Positions 46,451 through 55,708 of a stretch of DNA of 64,000 nucleotides are shown piece after piece. Position 1 is the stretch's first letter; each line of letters opens with the position of its first letter. Below the pieces are notes generated by a model. The model did no database searches and had not been told where the DNA came from. It worked only from the letters and a program-made list of their open reading frames with translations. Made by a program: the position numbers and the translations under genes. The DNA comes from Pseudomonas sp. Q2-TVG4-2 (GTDB lineage: Bacteria; Pseudomonadota; Gammaproteobacteria; Pseudomonadales; Pseudomonadaceae): NCBI RefSeq assembly GCF_013620795.1, contig NZ_LGLW01000004.1, positions 62,001 through 126,000 of the forward strand. The letters run 5' to 3'.

Positions 46451-47662
46451 ATGCAGGTCAGCAAATCGAACAAGCTCGCTAATGTCTGCTACGACATCCG
46501 CGGGCCAGTGCTCAAGCACGCCAAACGCCTGGAAGAGGAAGGCCATCGCATCCTCAAGCTGAACATCGGCAATCCGGCGCCGTTCGGTTTCGAGGCTCCC
46601 GAGGAAATCCTTCAGGACGTGATCCGCAACTTGCCCACCGCGCAAGGCTACAGCGATTCCAAGGGCCTGTTCAGTGCACGCAAGGCCATCATGCAGTACT
46701 ACCAGCAGAAGCAGGTAGAAGGCGTGACCATCGAAGACATCTACCTTGGCAACGGCGTGTCCGAGCTGATCGTGATGTCCATGCAGGCGCTTCTGAACAA
46801 TGGCGACGAAGTGCTGATTCCAGCACCAGATTACCCATTGTGGACCGCGGCCGTGAGCCTGGCAGGCGGCAAGCCGGTTCATTACCTCTGCGACGAGCAA
46901 GCCAACTGGTGGCCGGATCTGGCCGACATCAAGGCCAAGATTACGCCAAACACCAAGGCGCTGGTCCTGATCAACCCGAACAACCCGACCGGCGCGGTCT
47001 ACCCCCGCGAAGTGCTGGAAGGTATGGTCGAACTGGCGCGCCAGCACAATCTGGTGCTGTTCTCCGACGAAATCTACGACAAGATTCTTTATGACGATGC
47101 GGTGCACATATGCACCGCGTCCCTGGCGCCGGATGTGCTCTGCCTGACGTTCAACGGACTGTCCAAATCCTACCGGGTTGCCGGCTTCCGCTCAGGCTGG
47201 GTCGTGATCTCGGGGCCCAAGCACAAGGCGCAGAGCTACATCGAAGGAATCGACATACTGGCCAACATGCGCCTGTGCGCCAATGTGCCATCCCAGCACG
47301 CCATCCAGACCGCCCTGGGCGGCTATCAGAGTATCAATGATCTGGTGCTGCCGCCGGGCCGGCTACTTGAGCAACGCAACCGCACCTGGGAGTTGCTCAA
47401 CGACATTCCCGGCATCAGTTGCGTGAAGCCCATGGGCGCGCTCTACGCCTTCCCCCGGATCGATCCGAAGATCTGCCCGATCCATAACGATGAAAAGTTC
47501 GTACTCGACCTGCTGCTGTCCGAAAAGCTGCTGATCGTCCAGGGCACCGCATTCAACTGGCCGTGGCCGGATCACTTCCGTGTGGTCACCCTGCCGCGGG
47601 TGGACGACCTCGAACAAGCGATCGGGCGCATCGGCAATTTTCTCAAGACATACAGCCAGTAG
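46451..47662 (+). CDS. alaA: Alanine/valine-pyruvate aminotransferase AlaA
   Basis: A 403-residue class I PLP aminotransferase making alanine from pyruvate and glutamate. The PLP lysine is K239 in FNGLSKSYRVAGFRSGW. NIGNPAPFGFEAP is at 38-50, GYSDSKGLFSARKAI at 66-80, INPNNPTGAVYP at 174-185 and LVLFSDEIYDKI at 201-212, all typical of AlaA. The ATG at 46451 is the family start (MQVSKSNKLANVCYDIRGP). It is followed by a small gene 6 bp downstream, likely cotranscribed. Confidence 0.95.
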   Translation: MQVSKSNKLANVCYDIRGPVLKHAKRLEEEGHRILKLNIGNPAPFGFEAPEEILQDVIRNLPTAQGYSDSKGLFSARKAIMQYYQQKQVEGVTIEDIYLGNGVSELIVMSMQALLNNGDEVLIPAPDYPLWTAAVSLAGGKPVHYLCDEQANWWPDLADIKAKITPNTKALVLINPNNPTGAVYPREVLEGMVELARQHNLVLFSDEIYDKILYDDAVHICTASLAPDVLCLTFNGLSKSYRVAGFRSGWVVISGPKHKAQSYIEGIDILANMRLCANVPSQHAIQTALGGYQSINDLVLPPGRLLEQRNRTWELLNDIPGISCVKPMGALYAFPRIDPKICPIHNDEKFVLDLLLSEKLLIVQGTAFNWPWPDHFRVVTLPRVDDLEQAIGRIGNFLKTYSQ

Positions 47663-47668
47663 TCTTCG

Positions 47669-48112
47669 ATGGACCTGCAGATTGACGACTTTTACCGGGA
47701 CGCCACGGCTGGCCTATTGATGCTTTATCAGGCCTTCCCACGGAAGATAACGCTGTATGTCGAAGACCTGATCGGCCATGAAGAGCCCGACGAGTTCGGC
47801 CTGCCCAGCAAGCGTCACCAAAGCTGCCTGGGCGCGTTGCTATGGCTGGCGGAAGAAGGGTATTTGCGCTTCGAAACCACCATTCAGTTTCTCGCCATCG
47901 ACCAGGCCGTGCTGACCGAAAAGGCGCTTCTGCGCTTGACCAGCTCACTACCTGAAGCCGCGAACGGCAGCGAAACATTACCTCCCAGCGTACGCCGGGT
48001 GCACTCGAGCCTGGCGCACCAACTTCGCCAGGCGCGACGCGACGGTCACGGCGAGCGGCTGGCACAACTGACCCGCCAGCTGTTCACCCGCTCGCTAACC
48101 AGCCACCCCTGA
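47669..48112 (+). CDS. Conserved-type hypothetical protein downstream of alaA
   Basis: A 147-residue soluble protein, with LMLYQAFPRKITLYVEDLIGHEEPDEFGLPS near residue 17 and a helical, basic C-terminal part. The RHQSCLGALLWLAEEGYLRFETTIQ segment resembles a winged helix. I do not recognise a family by name. PAO1 has, as I recall, a hypothetical gene at the same place between the aminotransferase and htpX, which supports it being real. Its start codon is 6 bp after the alaA stop. Confidence 0.7.
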   Translation: MDLQIDDFYRDATAGLLMLYQAFPRKITLYVEDLIGHEEPDEFGLPSKRHQSCLGALLWLAEEGYLRFETTIQFLAIDQAVLTEKALLRLTSSLPEAANGSETLPPSVRRVHSSLAHQLRQARRDGHGERLAQLTRQLFTRSLTSHP

Positions 48113-48225
48113 GCGCGCCTGCAACACAGGCGACATAGCTTGAAATAGTCGCTCGGTTGAATAGCGCCGACCAGCACCTTATATAGCCTATCGTTCTTAT
48201 TGTTCTCCCTGGAGTCTGCCGCAAC

Positions 48226-49098
48226 ATGATGCGCATTTTCTTGTTCCTGGCCACTAACCTAGCTGTATTGGTCGTCGCCAGCGTCACCCTGAAGCTACTC
48301 GGAGTGGATCGCTACACGGGTCAGAACTACGGCAGCCTACTGGCTTTCTGCGCCGTCTTCGGTTTCGCCGGCGCGTTGATTTCGCTGTTCATCTCAAAGT
48401 GGATGGCGAAGATGAGCACCCGCACCGAGATCATCAGCCAACCTCGCACGCGCCATGAGCAGTGGCTGCTGCAGACCGTCGAACAGCTTTCCCGCGACGC
48501 CGGCATCAAGATGCCCGAAGTTGGGATTTTCCCGGCCTATGAAGCCAACGCCTTCGCGACTGGCTGGAACAAGAACGACGCACTGGTCGCCGTCAGCCAA
48601 GGCCTGCTCGAGCGCTTTTCTCCGGATGAGGTCAAGGCAGTACTGGCTCATGAGATTGGCCACGTGTCCAACGGCGATATGGTGACCCTTGCGCTGATTC
48701 AGGGTGTGGTGAACACCTTCGTGATGTTCTTTGCGCGAATCTTCGGCAGCTTCGTCGACCGAGTAATCCTTAAGAACGAAGACGGCCATGGCATCGGCTA
48801 CTTCGTCGCGACCATCTTCGCCGAGCTGGTACTGGGTATTCTCGCCAGCATCATCGTGATGTGGTTCTCGCGCAAACGTGAGTTCCGCGCCGACGAAGCA
48901 GGCGCACATCTGGCCGGCACCAGCGCCATGATCGGCGCCCTCCAGCGGTTGCGCGCGGAACAAGGCGTGCCGGTCGACATGCCGGACAGCCTGAAGGCCT
49001 TCAGCATCAACGGTGCCCTGCGTAACGGATTTGCCGGGCTGCTGATGACACACCCATCGCTGGAAGACCGTATCGAAGCCCTGCGTCAGCGCGGCTGA
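48226..49098 (+). CDS. htpX: Membrane zinc protease HtpX
   Basis: A 290-residue inner-membrane metalloprotease that degrades damaged membrane proteins together with FtsH. Helices are at about 4-23 and 36-58. The zinc site is H142-E143-IG-H146 in [15 protein letters not shown], with the third ligand in [14 protein letters not shown]. Two further helices are at about 155-178 and 192-212. It ends with [14 protein letters not shown], a conserved C-terminal motif. The length is normal and the ATG at 48226 places helix 1 at the N-terminus. It ends at a strong terminator. Confidence 0.97.
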   Translation: MMRIFLFLATNLAVLVVASVTLKLLGVDRYTGQNYGSLLAFCAVFGFAGALISLFISKWMAKMSTRTEIISQPRTRHEQWLLQTVEQLSRDAGIKMPEVGIFPAYEANAFATGWNKNDALVAVSQGLLERFSPDEVKAVLAHEIGHVSNGDMVTLALIQGVVNTFVMFFARIFGSFVDRVILKNEDGHGIGYFVATIFAELVLGILASIIVMWFSRKREFRADEAGAHLAGTSAMIGALQRLRAEQGVPVDMPDSLKAFSINGALRNGFAGLLMTHPSLEDRIEALRQRG

Positions 49099-49109
49099 AC
49101 GAGCGGATC

Positions 49110-49141
49110 AAAAAAGGGCGGCATTGACCGCCCTTTTTTTT
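49110..49141 (+). terminator. Intrinsic terminator after htpX
   Basis: AAAAAAGGGCGG, six-base loop, CCGCCCTTTTTTT, 12 bp after the htpX stop. The A-run and T-run make it usable in both directions. Confidence 0.92.
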
Positions 49142-49212
49142 CGCCCATGCTTTGCACGTAGTGGCTGTATGCCTGTCGAAGCAAGCGCACTCATCGAACA
49201 AGGGATATCACC

Positions 49213-49866
49213 ATGCGCCGCCTCCTCCTACTCGGCTTCGCCCTGCTCGCCCTGCTCGCCCTGGTCGGCTGCCAGAGCGCCTATTACTCGGCAATGGAAA
49301 AGGTTGGGCTGCACAAGCGCGACATTCTGATCGACCGCGTCGAGGATGCTCGCGATTCGCAGCAGCAGGCCAAGGAGCAATTCAAGGACGCCCTCGAACG
49401 TTATCGCAGCGTCGTACAGGTGCAGGGTGGCGAGCTCGAGGAGCGCTACGAGGCGCTGAACAGCGAATTCGAAGCCAGCGAGAACAGCGCTCTCGATGTA
49501 CGAAACAGGATCGAGGCGGTGGAGGACGTTGCCAATGCCCTATTCAAAGAATGGAAACAGGAGCTCGGCGAGTACAGCAACGCAAGTCTGAAGGCGGCTA
49601 GCGCCAAGGATCTCGAGCGCACCCAGAAGGACTATCGCTTATTGCTGCAACGCATGAAGGCAGCGGAGAAACGCATTGATCCGGTGCTCGATGTGCTGCG
49701 TGATCAGGTGTTGTTTCTCAAACACAACCTCAACGCCCGTGCCATTGGTGCGCTTCAGGGCGAATACCGCACGCTCGAAGGGAATGTTGACCAGCTGCTG
49801 GCCGACATGCAGCGGGCTATCGACGAAGCCGACGTGTTCATCCGCCAGCTTCAGAGCAACAAGTGA
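49213..49866 (+). CDS. DUF2959 lipoprotein
   Basis: A 217-residue lipoprotein. The signal ends LLALVGCQSAYYSAMEKVG, with the lipobox cysteine at residue 20. The mature part is strongly helical and charged, probably coiled coil throughout (LIDRVEDARDSQQQAKEQFKDAL onwards), matching the DUF2959 family of periplasmic helical proteins. The role is unknown. No acidic residue follows the cysteine (next is Q), so outer-membrane sorting by Lol is expected. It is flanked by terminators and appears monocistronic. Confidence 0.85.
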   Translation: MRRLLLLGFALLALLALVGCQSAYYSAMEKVGLHKRDILIDRVEDARDSQQQAKEQFKDALERYRSVVQVQGGELEERYEALNSEFEASENSALDVRNRIEAVEDVANALFKEWKQELGEYSNASLKAASAKDLERTQKDYRLLLQRMKAAEKRIDPVLDVLRDQVLFLKHNLNARAIGALQGEYRTLEGNVDQLLADMQRAIDEADVFIRQLQSNK

Positions 49867-49959
49867 AGCCAAGCGTGTCCACGGATAACAGGAAACCTGC
49901 AACTACCGCCACTGGCCTGCAGGTTTCTAGCTGCTGCCGTCACTCTGGATCGTAGATAT

Positions 49960-50619
49960 TCACGAGCGCGGACCGAGTCGGTAGCAGCTTTCTTCCAGGC
50001 GGGTCAGACCGCGCTCAAGAAACTTCCAATTGCCATCCAGCACGTTCGCCCGTTCCAGCAATTCGATTTCCCAGCGCGAGCACAGGGACTGCTGAACCTC
50101 TGCATCGCTCACCGCGAATGGCGGGCCGGGCATTTGCGCCTGCTCATAATCCAGGGTAACCAGCAGGCCCTGGCAGCTCGGCGCGAGAACATTCGCCAGA
50201 TGTTCGACGTAACGCTCGCGCATTTCCGGCGGCAGTGCAATCAACGCGGCACGGTCGTACAGTGCTTGGCAATCAGCCACGTCGTCTTGGTTCAGGGCGA
50301 AGAAATCACCACAGCGTATTTCCAGCGCACCGGCACGGTAGACTTTGTACTCGCCCAGAACGCTTACCTCGGCGATCAGACCCTGCTCGGCGAAAAAATC
50401 TTCGACGGCGCGCTCGCTCAGCTCGACACCGAGCACTGCAAAGCCTTGCTCAGCTAACCAAGCCATGTCGAGACTCTTACCGCACAACGGCACCAAGACC
50501 CGGGTGCCTACGGCCAGACGCAAACGCGGCCAATGACGGCGCAGATAAGGATTGATCTCGCTCAGATGAAATCCGATTTCGTTACGTGCCCAACGCCGTT
50601 GCCAGAACCCTTCGTCCAC
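49960..50619 (-). CDS. tpm: Thiopurine/tellurite/selenium S-methyltransferase
   Basis: A SAM-dependent methyltransferase of about 219 residues. Near the N-terminus is [14 protein letters not shown], the TPMT entry motif. Motif I is [29 protein letters not shown] [15 protein letters not shown] is motif II, and [18 protein letters not shown] is motif IV-V. Bacterial Tpm methylates selenite, tellurite and thiopurines. No ATG lies at the N-terminus: a TTG at 50625 and a GTG at 50619 are available. GAGGG sits 7-8 bases before the GTG, so I prefer it. The gene is on the same strand 61 bp after fleR. Confidence 0.93.
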   Translation of the reverse strand: MDEGFWQRRWARNEIGFHLSEINPYLRRHWPRLRLAVGTRVLVPLCGKSLDMAWLAEQGFAVLGVELSERAVEDFFAEQGLIAEVSVLGEYKVYRAGALEIRCGDFFALNQDDVADCQALYDRAALIALPPEMRERYVEHLANVLAPSCQGLLVTLDYEQAQMPGPPFAVSDAEVQQSLCSRWEIELLERANVLDGNWKFLERGLTRLEESCYRLGPRS

Positions 50620-50680
50620 ATCCAAACCCTCATGCGCGATGAAGGCCGGAGCTTATCAGAGCTGCCCGTTAGTGATCGTT

Positions 50681-52099
50681 TCAACTGGCATACAAGGCGG
50701 CTTCCGGGTCCATGCCGGCGTCACGCATCTGAGCCAGCTTGTAACGCAGGGTACGCGCACTGATGCCCAGCCGGTCGGCAGTCTCCTTGCGGCGTCCGCG
50801 TTCGGCACGCAAGGTATCGAGGATCAGCTCGAATTCGCGGCGACGCAGGTCTTCACCCAGCGCACTAACCGTTTCGGCAGCAGCGGGCGGAGCCATAGGC
50901 GATGCCTGGGCGGCTGGCACAGCCTCAGCGCCCCCTGGACTTCGTACCAACGAGGCGAGACCAGCCGCCGCCGTCAGACAAAAATCGTCCGGTCGGATCT
51001 GACCGCCCTGTTGCAAGATCAGTGCGCGCTGAATGGCATTGTCGAGCTCGCGAACATTGCCGGGCCATGAATGGCCTAGCAGGGATTGACGTGCCTCGCC
51101 TGTGAGCCTTACGCCTGGCTGACGCATCTTCACCGCATGGTCGGCCAGCAGCCGCTCAGCAAGCGGTACGATGTCCGCAGGCCGATCGCGCAATGCCGGC
51201 CAGGCGAGTGGAAACACCGAGAGGCGATAGAACAGATCTTCACGGAAGCGTCCGCTACGAACCTCATCAGCCAGATCGCGATTGGTCGTGGCGACGATCC
51301 GGATATCCAGCGGTATCGGCTTGCGGCCGCCGACACGCTCGACCTCCCGCTCCTGCAACACACGAAGCAACTTGGCCTGCAACGCCAGCGGCATCTCGGA
51401 GATTTCATCGAGCAACAGCGTGCCGCCTTCGGCCAGTTCGAACTTGCCCGGCTGCGTCGCGATGGCGCCGGTGAAGGCGCCTTTTTCGTGGCCGAACAGC
51501 GTCGCTTCGAGCATGTTGTCCGGTATCGCCGCGCAATTGATTGCTATGAATGGTCCTTTGGCGCGCGAGGATTGCTGGTGAATATAGCGGGCTAGCACCT
51601 CCTTGCCGGTGCCTGACTCGCCAGAAACCAGCACCGTCGAATCGCTCCGCGCCACTCGCGCCGCCAATGCCAGCAGTTGCCGGCTTGCCGGCTCGACTGC
51701 AACCGGCCCCTCCTCGTCTGCACCAATCTGCCCGCTGGCATGCCGCGCAACCAATCCGAGCAAGACCTTCGGCTCGAACGGCTTGACCAGGTAATCCACC
51801 GCTCCCTGACGCATGGCCTCGACCGCTCGTTCGACGGCACCGTATGCCGTCATCAGCAGGACCGGCAGCTGCGGATAGCGCTGGCGGATCAGCGCCTGCA
51901 GCGCATGGCCATCCATGCCGGGCATGTTCACGTCACTGACGACCAGACCGAAACCGTCCCGCTCCAAAGCCAGCAAGGCGGTCTCGGCGCAATCCACAGC
52001 GAGGTAGGAATAGCCACCGAGCTCCAGCGTATCGCCCAGAGCCTCACGCAGCGCGCGGTCGTCCTCCACCAACAGGATTTTTGCGGTCATGGGACTCAT
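50681..52099 (-). CDS. fleR: Flagellar two-component response regulator FleR
   Basis: NtrC-family sigma-54 activator of about 472 residues, partner of FleS. The receiver domain opens ILLVEDDRALREALGD with phospho-acceptor D56 in VVSDVNMPGMDG. The AAA+ domain has Walker A GESGTGKE at about 160-167 and the sigma-54 contact GAFTGA at about 207-212. A C-terminal FIS-type helix-turn-helix ends RRKETADRLGISARTLRYKLAQMR. The ATG at 52099 overlaps the fleS stop as ATGA; one at 52090 is also possible. In P. aeruginosa it drives class III flagellar genes (basal body and hook). No fliE follows here; tpm does. Confidence 0.95.
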   Translation of the reverse strand: MSPMTAKILLVEDDRALREALGDTLELGGYSYLAVDCAETALLALERDGFGLVVSDVNMPGMDGHALQALIRQRYPQLPVLLMTAYGAVERAVEAMRQGAVDYLVKPFEPKVLLGLVARHASGQIGADEEGPVAVEPASRQLLALAARVARSDSTVLVSGESGTGKEVLARYIHQQSSRAKGPFIAINCAAIPDNMLEATLFGHEKGAFTGAIATQPGKFELAEGGTLLLDEISEMPLALQAKLLRVLQEREVERVGGRKPIPLDIRIVATTNRDLADEVRSGRFREDLFYRLSVFPLAWPALRDRPADIVPLAERLLADHAVKMRQPGVRLTGEARQSLLGHSWPGNVRELDNAIQRALILQQGGQIRPDDFCLTAAAGLASLVRSPGGAEAVPAAQASPMAPPAAAETVSALGEDLRRREFELILDTLRAERGRRKETADRLGISARTLRYKLAQMRDAGMDPEAALYAS

Positions 52100-53304
52100 T
52101 CCGAAAGTGCCGGCGTACACACCGGAAGCAATGGCAGTTGCAAGGTGGCGCAGGTTCCTCGGGCCGGCCGGGAGCGCAACTCAAGCGCACCCGAATGCGC
52201 TCGCGCCACCGATTTGACAACGGCCAGCCCCAGCCCCGTCCCCGTCGCGCGGGTGGTGAAGAATGGCTCGCCAAGCCGAGCCAGCGTTGCAGCATCGATC
52301 CCGACACCGTTGTCGCTGATGCTGATACGCAACATCGGGCCACGCGCGTAGAGATGGACTTTCAACCTCGGGTCAGTGCCTGCCGCTTGAAGCGCGTTCT
52401 CGATCAGGTTGAGCAGCGCACCCACCAAGGTGTCGCGGTTGCATAGCAGCGCGCCACCCTGTACATCGCACTGCCAGCGGACGTTGACGCCGTCCACCCG
52501 CGTCTCGGCCGAGGCGCGCAGTGCCGCCAGCAGTTCGACCGGAGTCAATCGATCCTTCAGCGGTAGATCACCCCGGGCAAATATCAGCATGTCACGAACC
52601 TGATGCTCCAGTTCGTTAAGACGATCCTTGAGGCGCCCGGCGAAGCGCTGCTGATGCTCGACGGATAGCCCGCCCTGCTCCAAGTGGCTGGCATAGAGCA
52701 ACGCAGTGGAAAGTGGCGTGCGGATTTGATGCGCCAACGACGCCACCATCCGCCCCAGCGCAGACAAGCGTTCGTTACGCGCGAGCTGGTCTTGCAGCCG
52801 CCTCGTCTCGGTCAGGTCGGTCAGCAGAACCAATTGTCCGGGTTCGCCGTTCAACGAGCGCGTTGCGATGGAAACGCGACGCCCATCCTTCAGCGAGATT
52901 TCGTGACCGTCGTCTTTGCGCGGCGCGAAGCTACGAGCGATTACCTCTCGCCAGAGCAGTCCTTCGAGTGGCTCACCTAGAAGGTCGAGGGCCACTGGAT
53001 TGGCTTCGCGAATAACTCCCTGGCCGTCTATGACGATGACGCCACCGGGCAGCAGATCAAGCAGGCTCTGCAACCGATTGGCCAGCCGCTCCTTCTCACC
53101 GAGCTCCTGCAAGCGCTGTGCGCTGGTTTCAGCCAATTGGCCCCTCAACTCGGCCACACGCGCCTGCAGCAGCTGTTGGGATTCACCCAGCCGGCCGGAC
53201 ATACGGGTAAACAGTGCGAGCGATTGCTCAAGCTCGCCGCTTGCGGCGGTCTTGGCGGGATGCTGGATTAAAGCCGATGAAGAAGACGCGGAAGTCACTG
53301 GCAC
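52096..53304 (-). CDS. fleS: Flagellar sensor kinase FleS
   Basis: A 402-residue soluble histidine kinase. A helical N-terminus (25-80) precedes a PAS domain (about 80-165, LLPGGVIVIDGQGVIREANPV). The phospho-acceptor H192 is in VASLAHQIRTPLS. The HATPase domain has NLIENALQAAG, DNGVGID and TGTGLGLAVVK. No membrane helix is seen, as in other FleS proteins. The start is GTG at 53304, preceded by a weak ribosome site. A sigma-54 promoter lies 38 bp upstream. It would phosphorylate FleR. Confidence 0.95.
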   Translation of the reverse strand: MPVTSASSSSALIQHPAKTAASGELEQSLALFTRMSGRLGESQQLLQARVAELRGQLAETSAQRLQELGEKERLANRLQSLLDLLPGGVIVIDGQGVIREANPVALDLLGEPLEGLLWREVIARSFAPRKDDGHEISLKDGRRVSIATRSLNGEPGQLVLLTDLTETRRLQDQLARNERLSALGRMVASLAHQIRTPLSTALLYASHLEQGGLSVEHQQRFAGRLKDRLNELEHQVRDMLIFARGDLPLKDRLTPVELLAALRASAETRVDGVNVRWQCDVQGGALLCNRDTLVGALLNLIENALQAAGTDPRLKVHLYARGPMLRISISDNGVGIDAATLARLGEPFFTTRATGTGLGLAVVKSVARAHSGALELRSRPARGTCATLQLPLLPVCTPALSE

Positions 53305-53341
53305 TCGTATCCGTCAAAAAGATGGTCGGTGAAGTGATGGC

Positions 53342-53357
53342 AGCAAGGATCATGCCG
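53342..53357 (-). promoter_or_regulatory. Sigma-54 promoter of fleSR
   Basis: Minus strand CGGCATGATCCTTGCT fits the -24/-12 consensus: GG, ten bases, GC, with TTGC at -12. Start of transcription would fall about 27 bp before the fleS GTG. It fits FleQ-dependent class II expression known from P. aeruginosa. Confidence 0.75.
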
Positions 53358-53381
53358 CGGCATGAAGAGGAAGAGGGGAAT

Positions 53382-53409
53382 GCCACGCCGCCGGATTTAG
53401 CGGCGTGGC
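53382..53409 (-). terminator. Hairpin after fleQ
   Basis: GCCACGCCGC and its exact complement flank an eight-base loop, starting 6 bp beyond the fleQ stop codon. No T-run follows, so termination would be weak; it may instead protect the fleQ mRNA end and separate fleQ from fleSR. Confidence 0.55.
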
Positions 53410-53415
53410 GGGGGA

Positions 53416-54885
53416 TCACTCGTCGATGTCGTCGTCGCGGCGGTTCATGCCGTACTTGCGCATTTTTTCAACGAGGGTCGTTCGGCGAATTCGCAGGCGT
53501 TCGGCCGCACGTGCGACGACCCCGTTTGCATCCTCAAGCGCCTGCTGGATGAGGCCCTGCTCCAGATTGCCCAGATATTCCTTCAGATCGAGCCCTTCGA
53601 TCGGAAGCATGGCGTGCGCATCGGCAGCAACGATGGGGGCGTTGATCGCGGCGCGCTCCTCCATTTCATCGTGCATATTGATGGCGTACTGCTCGTCATC
53701 ATCATCGACATGACGGAATTTCTTCGGCAGCTCCATCACGCCGATTACCCCATAGGGATGCATGATCGCCATACGCTCGACCAGATTAGCCAGCTCACGG
53801 ACATTGCCTGGCCAATCGTGACGGCATAGCGACATGATCGCGGCGGAGTTGAAGCGAATCGAGCCTCGCTTCTCATGCTCCATTCGCGAGATGAGTTCGT
53901 TCATCAGCAGCGGAATATCCTCGATACGCTCGCGCAGCGGGGCCATTTCGATAGGGAACACATTAAGGCGGTAATAGAGATCCTCGCGGAAGCTACCGTC
54001 CACGATCATCTTCTCCAGGTCCTTGTGGGTCGCGGCGATTATGCGTACATCGGCATTCTGCGTACGGTTGCTACCCACGCGCTCGAAGGTGCGCTCCTGC
54101 AGGACTCGCAGCAGCTTGACTTGCATGGGCAGCGGCATGTCACCGATCTCATCGAGAAATAGCGTCCCGCCTTCGGCCAACTCGAACCGCCCAGCACGAG
54201 ACGAAATCGCCCCGGTAAACGCACCCTTCTCATGTCCAAACAATTCGCTTTCCAGCAACTCGGCCGGAATCGCCCCGCAGTTAACAGGAACGAATGGCCC
54301 GCCACGGCGCTTGGAGTGATAGTGCAGATTGCGCGCAACGACTTCCTTGCCGGTGCCCGACTCTCCGAGGATCAACACGCTCGCCTCGGTATCCGCGACC
54401 TGCTGCATCATCTGCCGGACATGCTGTACCGCGCGGCTGGTGCCGACCAGGCTGCGGAACAAATTGGGTTCGCGCTGCCGCCCGCGCGCCTTGGCCTGGT
54501 CGTTCATCTCCCGGTAAACCTGGGCGCGATGAAGGGAATCAAGCAGCTTGTTGTAGCTCGGCGGCATCTCGAGACTGGTCAGCACGCGCCGACGGATCTC
54601 GTCCGGCCAATCTGCCGGAACGGGCTCGCCGATCAGCATGAGCGGAAGATTTTCATCCCACTTACTGATCTGTTTGAGCAACTCTACCGCGCCGCCCTTG
54701 GCTGAGACGTTACCGAGCATGACGCCGAGTACGCTGCGACTTGATTCAAGCGCGTCGACGGCGCCCCGCCACTCACTGCTGGCGCAGGCCAGATGATCCT
54801 CACTCAGAAAGTTCAGAATGACGGTCAAATCCCGGCGACGATCCCTATCGTCATCTATCAACAAAATCTTGGTTTCACGCCACAT
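53416..54885 (-). CDS. fleQ: Master flagellar regulator FleQ
   Basis: A 489-residue sigma-54-dependent enhancer-binding protein that also binds c-di-GMP and switches between motility and biofilm genes. The N-terminal receiver-like FleQ domain (about 5-125) lacks a phospho-acceptor arrangement. AAA+ motifs are GESGTGKE (174-181), GAFTGA (221-226), the Walker B segment [12 protein letters not shown], and [16 protein letters not shown]. The C-terminal helix-turn-helix reads [25 protein letters not shown]. An R just after the N-terminal domain and the LFRSLVG segment before the Walker A fit the c-di-GMP site region. The upstream region holds a FleQ-box-like palindrome. Confidence 0.97.
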   Translation of the reverse strand: MWRETKILLIDDDRDRRRDLTVILNFLSEDHLACASSEWRGAVDALESSRSVLGVMLGNVSAKGGAVELLKQISKWDENLPLMLIGEPVPADWPDEIRRRVLTSLEMPPSYNKLLDSLHRAQVYREMNDQAKARGRQREPNLFRSLVGTSRAVQHVRQMMQQVADTEASVLILGESGTGKEVVARNLHYHSKRRGGPFVPVNCGAIPAELLESELFGHEKGAFTGAISSRAGRFELAEGGTLFLDEIGDMPLPMQVKLLRVLQERTFERVGSNRTQNADVRIIAATHKDLEKMIVDGSFREDLYYRLNVFPIEMAPLRERIEDIPLLMNELISRMEHEKRGSIRFNSAAIMSLCRHDWPGNVRELANLVERMAIMHPYGVIGVMELPKKFRHVDDDDEQYAINMHDEMEERAAINAPIVAADAHAMLPIEGLDLKEYLGNLEQGLIQQALEDANGVVARAAERLRIRRTTLVEKMRKYGMNRRDDDIDE

Positions 54886-54965
54886 CTTGTTTATAGCTCT
54901 AGAGGCTGAAAGAAAGCCTGCGCTCGTCTCGCTAGAAACGACTACGTCATCGGCAGATAGCCGTT

Positions 54966-55003
54966 AGTAAATTAAAAAAAACGTCGCGAGTCAAATTTAT
55001 GAC
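54966..55003 (-). promoter_or_regulatory. fleQ promoter with overlapping FleQ box
   Basis: Minus strand: GTCATAAATTTGAC (54990-55003) resembles the FleQ-box consensus GTCA-N6-TGAC. Its right arm is part of the -35 element TTGACT (54989-54994). A 17-bp spacer leads to TTTACT (54966-54971) as -10. The promoter lies about 80 bp before the fleQ ATG. The overlap suggests that FleQ represses its own gene. Confidence 0.6.
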
Positions 55004-55283
55004 GTGATTCAACGACAAAAAGACCATTAAATGCATCTCTTCATCGATACAGGGGCAGAAAGGATACAAATGTGCCGGTCAGAATGCCGGCAGCGCTCGC
55101 TAGCGAAGCGTGACTTGACTGTATCGAACGAAGCTGAGGGGCGCATCGCGTTGCGGGCGGGTAATTAGGTTTACCGTCACGCTGCTTCAGGCGCAAAAGG
55201 ATCCCGGCGTTACAGATTGATACTCCGTGCAGCCAACAGAACGGCAGCCGGCCAATGGTATCGCAGGTTTGGCATGCCTCAGG
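55004..55283. other. Gap between fliT and fleQ, no gene
   Basis: No supportable gene. An A/T-rich segment at 55003-55030 (CAACGACAAAAAGACC) flanks the FleQ-box candidate and could hold additional regulator sites. No terminator is evident after fliT. Confidence 0.4.
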
Positions 55284-55580
55284 TCAGCCAAACAGCTTAT
55301 AGACGTTGGCACCGTGCTGAGATTGATTGAGCTGGATCAGCTCATCCGCGACACGCCGCTGCTCGGCCTGACAGGTCATGACCAATTCACGATAAAGGCT
55401 CACCAGCTCCTGCAATCGCTGACGAATCGCCGGCTCGTCCTCGCGAGGTTCAACCATCGCGTCGTCGATGACTTGACGGCATTGCAGATCCAGGACGCTG
55501 ATCGACGTCCAATCCTGTTGAACCATCGCGTCGCGCAGCGCGTTGCCGGTTTCTTCGAGACGTTTGACTGCTGCACTCAT
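55284..55580 (-). CDS. fliT: Flagellar export chaperone FliT-like
   Basis: A 98-residue helical protein (RLEETGNALRDAMVQQDW, then LDLQCRQVIDDAM, then LQELVSLYRELVMTCQAEQRRVADELIQLN) of the size and pattern of Pseudomonas FliT/FleP, a chaperone for the FliD cap. Identity in this family is low, so the call leans on its place directly upstream of fleQ, where fliD-fliS-fliT normally stand. fliD and fliS are absent here; a lipoprotein gene and the ccm operon lie upstream instead. Confidence 0.75.
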   Translation of the reverse strand: MSAAVKRLEETGNALRDAMVQQDWTSISVLDLQCRQVIDDAMVEPREDEPAIRQRLQELVSLYRELVMTCQAEQRRVADELIQLNQSQHGANVYKLFG

Positions 55581-55708
55581 GGATCCGCTCCGGATGAACT
55601 GATTACAAGGCCTAGCCTGGACGGCTGCCCGGCACGATTGCTGTGCCTGAAACCTTTATCGGCAAACCTCGATTCGCCTTTAGCACAACCGCGGATAAAA
55701 GTCGGAGC

